A DNA stretch of 6,468 nt from Deltaproteobacteria bacterium. Lineage in GTDB: Bacteria > Desulfobacterota > Desulfobacteria > Desulfobacterales > SURF-15. Position 1 is the first letter of the stretch. Each line of letters starts with the position of its first letter. Below are positions 1 to 5,691 of this stretch, piece after piece. The DNA is taken from assembly GCA_024644775.1 (NCBI GenBank), contig JAHEHB010000316.1, positions 1 through 6,468 on the forward strand, read 5' to 3'. The translations under genes and the position numbers were made by a program. A model generated the notes under the pieces. That model saw only the letters and a list, made by a program, of their open reading frames with translations. It did no database searches and was not told the DNA's origin.

Positions 1-2
1 CT

Positions 3-134
3 CTATTTTCAACCGGCGGTCCGGAAAATGTGAGACCGTTGGCGAAGAAAGCGAGATGGTTCAAAAACGAAAAAGATATCAATCAGATATCGGTTTCCGA
101 GGTGGAAAATGCCTGTCTTGAGTTGCTGGATTAA
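3..134 (+). CDS. C-terminal fragment of a probable GT9-family (heptosyltransferase-like) glycosyltransferase, 5' end outside window
   Basis: A reading frame is open from the left edge and ends at TAA 132-134, giving 43 codons. The fragment begins LFSTGGPENVRPL and ends with a short acidic helix (ISVSEVENACLELLD). In GT9 glycosyltransferases such as ADP-heptose:LPS heptosyltransferases, the last strand of the C-terminal Rossmann domain is followed by an LF(G/S)(P/T)-type loop and then a closing 'isv.eV..a...ll' helix, so the fragment fits the end of that family. It has no gap before the converging lipid A acyltransferase gene: the two stops overlap in TTAA (131-134). A GT9 enzyme here would suit the LPS genes next door. 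The assignment rests on a short tail, and the catalytic parts lie outside the window. A chance open frame is possible but less likely given the family-like ending. Confidence 0.6.
   Translation, partial: LFSTGGPENVRPLAKKARWFKNEKDINQISVSEVENACLELLD
63..91 (-). terminator. Candidate intrinsic terminator for the minus-strand operon
   Basis: Reading the minus strand past the lpxL-like stop, GATATC (91-86), a 5-base loop (85-81) and a second GATATC (80-75) form a 6-bp stem, followed directly by TTTTTCGTTTTT (74-63). Position and U-rich tail fit a rho-independent terminator about 40 bases after the stop codon. The stem is short and AT-rich, so strength is doubtful. It lies inside the coding region of the converging plus-strand gene. 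Confidence 0.4.
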
Positions 135-1072
135 GCGCGTTCTAAATCGATGTTTCCTCGGATTTTTTTCCGTGCGTCTTTTGGAATATCTTTTATTCGC
201 CATCGCCGGTGAACCCAGAACCAATTATCCGGTGCCATCCTGATATGTGCTTCAATAATTTGGTTAAACCGTGCGGTGGTCTCCACGATATCCCTGCTGA
301 CATCACCGGTGCGAACCGTATCGACCGGTGGTCTGAACATGATCCGATACCTCCCATCTTTCATCCGAACGTTGAAAGCAGGAACAACCGTCGCATCGTA
401 TCGAAGGGCAAACATGGCAAGGCCCTTATTCGTGCAGGCGACCCTTCCAAAAAAGGGGACATAAACGCCTTCATACCATGATGAATTCTGATCCAGTAAA
501 ATTCCGATAATCTGATTTTGTTGAAGCAACTCACGGACAGTGCCGGCACTTTTATCTTTGTCTAAAACCCGATTGCCCGTACGGCTTCTGATTTCGGTTA
601 ACACTCGGTCCATCGGCTCATAATCCAGCGGGCGAACCATCACATGCGCGGAAAAGTTAAATTTAAGGCCAGAAGCCAGTGCCATTAATTCCCAATTCCC
701 AAGATGTGCCGTAAGGAAAAGAACACCGTTTCCCTTGGCCAAAGCCGTTCTGAGATGTGCTTCACCGGATAATTCAGCATAGGCATCTACATTATCTTTG
801 CGGATTCGGAGCAATGAAGGCAGTTCGAGGACCACGGTGATGAGGTGTAAGAAATTGGCTTTAACGAGCTCGACACACTCAGATCGACTCAGCGTGTTGC
901 CATATGCTTTCATCATATTGTCAAAAGCGATTTCTCTATGATTTCGATCCAGAACATACCACAATCCTGCCAAAGGAAAGGCAAACAATCGCATCACGTG
1001 GCGAGGAATCCCGGAAGCCAACCACAGGAGTTTTTTGATGATCTGATAGGAATACGCTTTTGTATTACGCAT
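131..1072 (-). CDS. lpxL: Lipid A biosynthesis acyltransferase (LpxL/HtrB family)
   Basis: The product is predicted to transfer a secondary acyl chain onto Kdo-lipid A or its precursor at the cytoplasmic face of the inner membrane, making acyloxyacyl lipid A. From the start at 1072 it has 313 residues, normal for the family. A hydrophobic N-terminal stretch (about residues 14-42) would anchor it. The catalytic HX4(D/E) motif is present as HLGNWE (H123, E128), followed by the family blocks G-I-L-L-D-Q-N, the V-P-F-F-G loop and the C-terminal PDNWFWVHRRWR. The start at 1072 overlaps the ligase stop by 8 bp (ATGCGTAA), which suggests translational coupling. An in-frame ATG at 1099 would add nine residues that do not look family-like; neither start has a strong Shine-Dalgarno. 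It is the last gene of the operon and meets a convergent gene. LpxL, LpxM or another secondary acyltransferase cannot be told apart from sequence alone. Confidence 0.92.
   Translation of the reverse strand: MRNTKAYSYQIIKKLLWLASGIPRHVMRLFAFPLAGLWYVLDRNHREIAFDNMMKAYGNTLSRSECVELVKANFLHLITVVLELPSLLRIRKDNVDAYAELSGEAHLRTALAKGNGVLFLTAHLGNWELMALASGLKFNFSAHVMVRPLDYEPMDRVLTEIRSRTGNRVLDKDKSAGTVRELLQQNQIIGILLDQNSSWYEGVYVPFFGRVACTNKGLAMFALRYDATVVPAFNVRMKDGRYRIMFRPPVDTVRTGDVSRDIVETTARFNQIIEAHIRMAPDNWFWVHRRWRIKDIPKDARKKIRGNIDLERA
145..169 (+). terminator. Weak candidate terminator for the plus-strand GT9 gene
   Basis: Just after the plus-strand stop, ATCGA (146-150) can pair with TCGGAT (158-163) with one bulged G, and a run of seven T (163-169) follows at once. 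A short stem plus U7 is terminator-like, but the helix is only five pairs. The site lies inside the 3' end of the lpxL-like gene, so the sequence is also constrained by coding. Confidence 0.22.
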
Positions 1073-2285
1073 GACGATAATTTGTCTGTTCCATTCCAAT
1101 CAATACCATAAAAAAGGCAAACAGCGCTTGGTACCAACTGTGAAAGATATTGAATCCGGTGATGCCGAGGGTGAGGAAAACGACCGGCCACACAATGAGC
1201 CCCATTCGCTCACCATCAAGTGTTTTATAGATAAACCGGACAGCAGTGACATAAAGCCAGGCAAACGCGGACAGACCGAAAAGCCCTGTACACGCGATCA
1301 ACATGAAAAACAGATTGTGAGCATGGGTCTGTTCTACAGCTCGATAGGTGATCCCGTTGGGTGCCGTATAATCGCTCACCGCGCCGGAAGCAGCTAGTTC
1401 TTGAAACACATCCTGAAATGATGAGACACCCACACCCACCACCGGATGATCCTGCCACATGGCCCAAGCCACCTTCCAGAAATAGATACGATCATATAAC
1501 GTATCAAAGCGGTACAGTTGCTTGATATGAAAAAAAACCCCCGCTGCAAAAATAAAGAGTACCACCAATCCCATTGCAACCTTTACAGATAACCGTTGCC
1601 GGATGACCCAGACCCCGCAAAACATGATACCGACCAACGCGGCAACGATGGCGGTTCGAACATGGGTCTGCAGCACCTGAGCAAACGCGATCAATGCGAT
1701 TGCAATGCACACGTATTTCAGTTTTTTAGATAGCGCCCCATCGAGCAGTCCTCTTGCAAGGAAAAAAGGCGCTGCATATGCAGCCATACCCGAAATGCGA
1801 GAGGCTTCCTTTAATTTACCCGTATACCGAATCAGGGGTTTTCCTAAAAAGTCGACTCCCAAAATATAAGCAGAAGTTGTATTTAGAGCGGCCCACAGGA
1901 CACCGGCGGCAAATCCCAACAGAAAGTATTTTCCGATGGGAATTCGTTTGGAAATATCCAACAGGGCAGCCAAATAAAGCGGGTATCGGATAAATACGAA
2001 ATCGTGAGCCCAACCTTTACTGCCAGGACCATTCCAGAGCAGGCTGACGATTATCGCTGCCAACCACACCAACCACGCAGCAATCAACGGGTGTTTCAGA
2101 ATCCGGTGAAATGGTTGATCTCTGGACAAAATGCATCGAATCATCCAGAGCCCGCCGACGAGACTGATCATCAACTCAAAACCGACATTTCCCAGAACAA
2201 TGCCCACCGGTACACCGGCCCCTAAAATGGCACACCCTTTATCGATCCAATCTGACGCTGTCGGGTCTGTTTCACGAGCGATCAT
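1065..2285 (-). CDS. waaL: O-antigen ligase / polymerase-like membrane protein (Wzy_C, WaaL family)
   Basis: The 406-residue protein is strongly hydrophobic, with roughly ten or more membrane segments. The longest soluble stretch, about residues 254-320, matches the large periplasmic loop of WaaL and Wzy-type proteins. Wzy_C signatures are visible: an Arg in a membrane helix (HVRTAIVAAL, R210), the W.D.HP..GVG..SF block at 277-290, and the H-x-H-N motif at 321-324 followed by a Gly-rich helix. In WaaL enzymes a conserved Arg and His are needed to transfer the undecaprenyl-diphosphate-linked glycan to lipid A-core. The ATG at 2285 overlaps the previous stop as ATGA and has no clear Shine-Dalgarno, so coupled translation is likely. 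The lpxL-like gene overlaps its 3' end. Ligase is favoured over Wzy polymerase because core glycosyltransferases and a lipid A acyltransferase flank it, but sequence alone does not separate the two. A T8 run lies at V250-F252. Confidence 0.85.
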   Translation of the reverse strand: MIARETDPTASDWIDKGCAILGAGVPVGIVLGNVGFELMISLVGGLWMIRCILSRDQPFHRILKHPLIAAWLVWLAAIIVSLLWNGPGSKGWAHDFVFIRYPLYLAALLDISKRIPIGKYFLLGFAAGVLWAALNTTSAYILGVDFLGKPLIRYTGKLKEASRISGMAAYAAPFFLARGLLDGALSKKLKYVCIAIALIAFAQVLQTHVRTAIVAALVGIMFCGVWVIRQRLSVKVAMGLVVLFIFAAGVFFHIKQLYRFDTLYDRIYFWKVAWAMWQDHPVVGVGVSSFQDVFQELAASGAVSDYTAPNGITYRAVEQTHAHNLFFMLIACTGLFGLSAFAWLYVTAVRFIYKTLDGERMGLIVWPVVFLTLGITGFNIFHSWYQALFAFFMVLIGMEQTNYRHA

Positions 2286-3340
2286 GACGCGCTGGATTTA
2301 AAAGCCCTTTCTAAAATATGGTTCAGCATCGCTTTCTGTGTATCGTCACCGAAAAATCGATCAAAAAGTGCGCGTGTCTCTTTCCCGCGCCCAACGAGTT
2401 TCGATGGGTCTTCAAACCATTTTCTCACAACAAAAGCAAGAGTTGCGGGATCCCCAGGCGATACCCACCCGATGACATCCGAGCCTTCAAGCGTGGTTTG
2501 ATAGGCTTTGGATCGTCTTGTAATCACGGGACGCCCCACCGCCATCGCTTGAAACATTTTATTGGGTATCACAAGATCTGCCTTTACGGAAGAACCGAAA
2601 ATTCCCAATAAAATTTGGGCCTCTGCGATACGATCGGGTAGGTGTTCATAGGGCAACCATGGCTCAAATCGTACATTGCTCAATCCACGGGTCAATCGTT
2701 CACATGCCGGCCGGTATTCACCGTCTCCCAGCAATGTCCATATGGCGCCGAGATCTTGTGTCTTTTCAGCGGCACGACCAATCACATCCGCACCTTGAAG
2801 CTTTAAAAAACTTCCATAAAATAAGATTTCATAGGGAGGATAAAGCGGGGGGGCAGGCGCAGCGCGAAACATCCCTGTTTCGGCACCCACATAAAGCACC
2901 TCTATTTTGTCCGACGGGACCTGAAGCTCTGTTTTAAAAAATTCACGGTGTGCAGGCGTGTCTGCGACAACGATGGTCGCCTTTGAAAAAAGATTCGCTT
3001 CCCGCTTTTTCAGTTTACCGGCGGCATTCGAGTTCGGAGTGTGTCTATTTTTCTCGTAAACCTCTTTTTCAAATGCGGATATCAATGGATCGATAATCAG
3101 GGGGACTCGCCATTTGTTCGCCCAGTGGGATGCGGATATGATATCCTTGTGACGAAAGCAGGGGACCCAGACAAGATCCGGCCGTTTCAAACGACGCAGG
3201 TATGCCTCACACAAACCGAGTTGGCTGATGAATGGATGAAAATACCGAAGTGTCCAGCCCAAATCCACAAAAAATTTGCTCACCATGCGGTTTCGGGAAT
3301 ATTCACGATCTGAACGCCCCCACCAAAGAACCGTCGGCAT
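2282..3340 (-). CDS. Glycosyltransferase, GT4-like (GT-B fold)
   Basis: Taken from the ATG at 3340 the product has 352 residues. It is a probable sugar-nucleotide-dependent glycosyltransferase acting on the cytoplasmic side in LPS assembly. The N-terminal domain opens with a strand and loop (LWWGRSDREYSRNR, residues 5-18). The C-terminal donor domain opens with EILFYGSFLKLQGAD (171-185), contains the LLGDGEYR strand-turn (203-210), and has the sugar-nucleotide region around GIFGSSVKADLVIPNKMFQAMAVGRPVI (246-273). The usual GT4 EX7E pair is not obvious; a K253...IPNK version takes its place. The start is uncertain: a TTG at 3397 (AGGA nine bases upstream) and an ATG at 3391 would overlap the GT9 gene by 41 or 35 bp. 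The ATG at 3340 starts 16 bases after that gene's stop and best fits where the domain begins, but has no Shine-Dalgarno. Donor and acceptor sugars are unknown. A C7 run lies in the interdomain linker. Confidence 0.85.
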   Translation of the reverse strand: MPTVLWWGRSDREYSRNRMVSKFFVDLGWTLRYFHPFISQLGLCEAYLRRLKRPDLVWVPCFRHKDIISASHWANKWRVPLIIDPLISAFEKEVYEKNRHTPNSNAAGKLKKREANLFSKATIVVADTPAHREFFKTELQVPSDKIEVLYVGAETGMFRAAPAPPLYPPYEILFYGSFLKLQGADVIGRAAEKTQDLGAIWTLLGDGEYRPACERLTRGLSNVRFEPWLPYEHLPDRIAEAQILLGIFGSSVKADLVIPNKMFQAMAVGRPVITRRSKAYQTTLEGSDVIGWVSPGDPATLAFVVRKWFEDPSKLVGRGKETRALFDRFFGDDTQKAMLNHILERAFKSSAS

Positions 3341-3356
3341 CAATAACGCATTGTGA

Positions 3357-4394
3357 TTATATGATGGATCGATGTTCCCTCGCAGTGTCATGCTCAAAAT
3401 TCACATCCTGCCGGATCTTTGAAAACACCGTTTCCGAATCGATGTCATCGAGACAGGCGTGGCGTTTCGAAGTCGGGCAGGTACTCAAAAAACAGGGGCT
3501 GCAATCGACATTTCGAGAGAACACCCGGTCTTTCTGTCCAGCTGCATGACTTCGAATCCAACTTGTGGGGCCGAAAAAACCGTACACCGGGATACCGGCA
3601 GCAGCAAGAATATGCATGGGACCGGAATCGTTGCTCACGGCAAACAGCGCCGCTTTGCCGAGTACATATAGCTGGAGGATACTGAATTGTTCCGTTGCAT
3701 CGGCGCCGGCAAATTGAACAAGGTATCGGTTCACCTCCTTGTCGGCGCTACCACCGACCCAGATACACCGGATGCCGGTCTTTTCGAGAATCCTCGCCAA
3801 TTCAGCGAAGCGATCCGGTGGCCAGCGTTTCGACAACCAATTTCTGCTGCTGCCCGCATGCATCAACGCATAATTCCGATCCTGGATACCGTTTTGGCGT
3901 TTCCAATCGGCAACGCGCTCCTCATCACGTTTCGACGGATAAAGGGTACATCCGGGAGTTGCAGGGGATAAGCCAGAAGCAGCCAGAGTCTCATTTAGTC
4001 GATCGAATACATGTTGCTGAGTCGCCTGGGTATAGGGTGTTTCCGGATGGAAGTTGTAAACCCGCTGCGGTTGGGTGCCAACGCGTTTTGGAGAACCTGA
4101 AAATCGGACAATCAAACGACTGATGCGATTTCCCTGCAGGTCATATATTGCCGCAAAGTTTTGGCGTCTTACCCACGCGATGCGACCCAGTGTACTATTT
4201 CTGTGAATCCATCGCTGCCGGTCCAAGACCGCAGTTTGCATCAGCGGATGATTCAAAAAAAGCGCTTCAAATGCAGGACTCGTCAATAGCCAGATCCGGT
4301 GATTGCGATGATGGTTTAAAATGACGTCCACGTGGGATAAGGCCATAAAGACATCGCCCAAAGCGGACATTTTTATGATCAGAATTTTTTTCAA
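3357..4394 (-). CDS. Glycosyltransferase family 9, ADP-heptose:LPS heptosyltransferase-like
   Basis: The 345-residue protein has the full GT9 layout. Its N-terminus (MKKILIIKMSALGDV) carries the family's S-x-x-G-D motif, with D14 in the place of the catalytic Asp of WaaC. The donor half has HAGSSRNWLSKRWP (179-192) with K189 in the phosphate-binding position, a W-V-G-G strand (212-215), and NDSGPMHILAAAG (255-267) followed by FFGPT. It probably transfers heptose or a related sugar onto the LPS inner core in the cytoplasm. The start is a TTG at 4394; the family N-terminus begins there and an in-frame TGA lies a few codons upstream, so no earlier start fits. AGGA sits 12 bases upstream, which is long. 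A four-cysteine cluster (C298, C301, C306, C314) is near the C-terminus. The gene follows the only gap in the operon. Which heptosyltransferase it is cannot be decided from sequence. Confidence 0.9.
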   Translation of the reverse strand: MKKILIIKMSALGDVFMALSHVDVILNHHRNHRIWLLTSPAFEALFLNHPLMQTAVLDRQRWIHRNSTLGRIAWVRRQNFAAIYDLQGNRISRLIVRFSGSPKRVGTQPQRVYNFHPETPYTQATQQHVFDRLNETLAASGLSPATPGCTLYPSKRDEERVADWKRQNGIQDRNYALMHAGSSRNWLSKRWPPDRFAELARILEKTGIRCIWVGGSADKEVNRYLVQFAGADATEQFSILQLYVLGKAALFAVSNDSGPMHILAAAGIPVYGFFGPTSWIRSHAAGQKDRVFSRNVDCSPCFLSTCPTSKRHACLDDIDSETVFSKIRQDVNFEHDTAREHRSII

Positions 4395-4473
4395 ATCTTT
4401 TTTCAGTCCTCAACTGGGCTGGTGAAAACCATGCTTCCTTTCTTTTTGTAACGTTTAAAAGGTGATCCCACTT
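4395..4473 (-). other. Intergenic leader between the GT4 and GT9 genes
   Basis: This 79-bp stretch is the only true gap in the operon. It is A-rich on the transcribed strand, with A runs directly before and after the GT9 start. CAGT/ACTG at 4416-4404 can form only a 4-bp stem and is followed by A rather than U, so no terminator is supported. No convincing -35/-10 pair was found. It contains a 9-codon ORF, listed separately. Confidence 0.5.
4403..4432 (-). other. Possible 9-codon leader ORF upstream of the GT9 gene
   Basis: An ATG at 4432 preceded by AAAGGA opens MVFTSPVED and ends at TGA 4405-4403, eight bases before the TTG start of the GT9 gene. The purine-rich site is only three to four bases from the ATG, so initiation may be weak. 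If translated, it could deliver ribosomes to the weak TTG start by coupling. The peptide has no recognised relative and no run of one amino acid typical of attenuators. It may be chance. Confidence 0.2.
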
Positions 4474-5691
4474 TTATTCCTTATATATTTTGGATTTTGG
4501 GCGAACGTTTTTCTCCTGAATCAGCCGGTGATAAAGCGCGACGGTTTCTCGACACATGCGTTGGACCGTAAAATTTTCAAGAACCCACTCTCTGCCTTTT
4601 CTGCCCAGATTAACGCGTGATGTTCGATCCTGCAGGGCTTCACAAAGCGCCTTTGCCAGATCCTCCACATCGCATGGCTTTACCAGCCAGCCCGTTTTCC
4701 CTTCCAGCACCGTCTCGAGGCTTCCGCCATGTGCTGTGGCAATAACGGGCTTACCCATTGCCTGGGCTTCTATGGAAATACGCCCGAACGCTTCCGGTTC
4801 GGTAGACGATGCGGATACGACGACATCCGATACCATATACGCAGCCGGCATGTCGTCGCAATGACCCACAAGCCGAACCCGATTTTCCAATTGCTCCCGC
4901 AAAATAAGGTTTTGTAATCGTTTCGTATAAGATGGATGCTCGTCTAGATCGCCCACACATACGGCCATCCATGGCAGCGCTTTTACTCTTGAGAGGCTCT
5001 GTATAAAAATATCCTGCCCCTTCCACGCAGTCAGTCTTCCAGGAAGCATAATAACCGGAGGCGTCCCATCATTTTGTTGCCCCTCATTTAGCTGCCCCTT
5101 ATTTATCCGACCCCTATTTAGCTGCCATTGACATCCGATACGGCGAACACGCTCCATAGAAACCAAGGCCGGATTAAAAATCCGCGCATCGACGCCTCGG
5201 TATATGACCACAACGCGGTCTTCGGGCACGCCATAGACCTTCATGATATGGTTTGCAACTTCCTTTGAATTGGCAATCACCCGCTCACCCTTTGCCATCA
5301 CCGCACTGTAGCGATTTACGGAATAAAATCCATGAAATGTGGTAAGAAACGTCGGACGCGCGTGTTTCGGTAGACTTCTCCACACAACATATCCGACCCA
5401 GCCGGGCAATCGTGATCTCACATGGAGGACATCCACCTGTTGCCTGGCTAAAAGTCGTCTCAACGGGAGGATATAATTCAGTATGAGTGGAGACTTTCTG
5501 CCGATTGGCCAGGATACGTGTCGGCTCCCCTCCCGTTCTAAAAGAGGTACAAGACGTCCGCCTCCTGAGATCACCGTTGATGTGTGGCCCTCTGCGGCTA
5601 AATAGGCTCCCAGCTCTAATGTACCCCGTTCAACGCCGCCGGCGTTTAACTCGGGTAGCATTTGGACGACGGTAATCGGTCCGGCCACCAT
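4474..5691 (-). CDS. Glycosyltransferase family 4 (GT-B), with an in-frame pentapeptide repeat between domains
   Basis: The 405-residue protein is a retaining GT4 enzyme, probably adding a sugar to the LPS core or oligosaccharide in the cytoplasm. The acceptor domain begins with ITVVQMLPELNAGGVERGT (6-24), whose GG loop and VER helix are typical, and continues through HVRSRLPGW (90-98) and TTFHGFYS (117-124). The donor domain starts at VIMLPGRLTAWKGQD (213-227) with R219 and K224 in the phosphate-contact positions. The EX7E motif is intact (E300 and E308), followed by AMGKPVIATAHGGSLE. Residues 190-209, between the domains, are four copies of a five-residue unit (x-x-N-x-G). The ATG at 5691 lies inside the ELM1-family gene (46-bp overlap). 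A later ATG at 5661 would remove the first strand, so 5691 is preferred; AGGAG lies 11 bases upstream. Sugar specificity is unknown. Confidence 0.9.
   Translation of the reverse strand: MVAGPITVVQMLPELNAGGVERGTLELGAYLAAEGHTSTVISGGGRLVPLLEREGSRHVSWPIGRKSPLILNYILPLRRLLARQQVDVLHVRSRLPGWVGYVVWRSLPKHARPTFLTTFHGFYSVNRYSAVMAKGERVIANSKEVANHIMKVYGVPEDRVVVIYRGVDARIFNPALVSMERVRRIGCQWQLNRGRINKGQLNEGQQNDGTPPVIMLPGRLTAWKGQDIFIQSLSRVKALPWMAVCVGDLDEHPSYTKRLQNLILREQLENRVRLVGHCDDMPAAYMVSDVVVSASSTEPEAFGRISIEAQAMGKPVIATAHGGSLETVLEGKTGWLVKPCDVEDLAKALCEALQDRTSRVNLGRKGREWVLENFTVQRMCRETVALYHRLIQEKNVRPKSKIYKE
5065..5124 (-). repeat. Four tandem 15-bp repeats within the GT4 gene
   Basis: Four adjacent 15-base units occupy 5124-5110, 5109-5095, 5094-5080 and 5079-5065. 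On the coding strand the best single unit is CAGCTAAATGAGGGG (third copy); each other copy matches it at 12 of 15 positions. The AAAT core and the G-rich end recur in all four. They encode QLNRG, RINKG, QLNEG and QQNDG. The other two minus-strand frames meet stops (TAA or TAG) within the repeat, so it is tolerated in only this frame. It lies just before the first strand of the donor domain. Confidence 0.85.

Noticed and set aside
9..224. Minus-strand open frame of 71 codons at the left edge
   Set aside because: It overlaps the 3' end of the lpxL-like gene in another frame and lies opposite the GT9-like tail. The basic, low-pattern translation resembles no family.
1073..1099. ATG at 1099 as the lpxL-like start
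   Set aside because: It would add nine residues not typical of the family and lengthen the overlap with the ligase gene. The ATG at 1072 gives a normal length and a coupled ATGCGTAA junction.
3695..4123. Plus-strand open frame of 142 codons
   Set aside because: It lies wholly opposite the GT9 gene, whose family motifs are clear. Its translation is rich in Arg, Ser and Cys without domain-like pattern, as expected of an antisense shadow.
4404..4416. CAGT/ACTG hairpin before the GT9 gene as a terminator
   Set aside because: The stem has only four pairs, and on the transcribed strand it is followed by A residues, not U.
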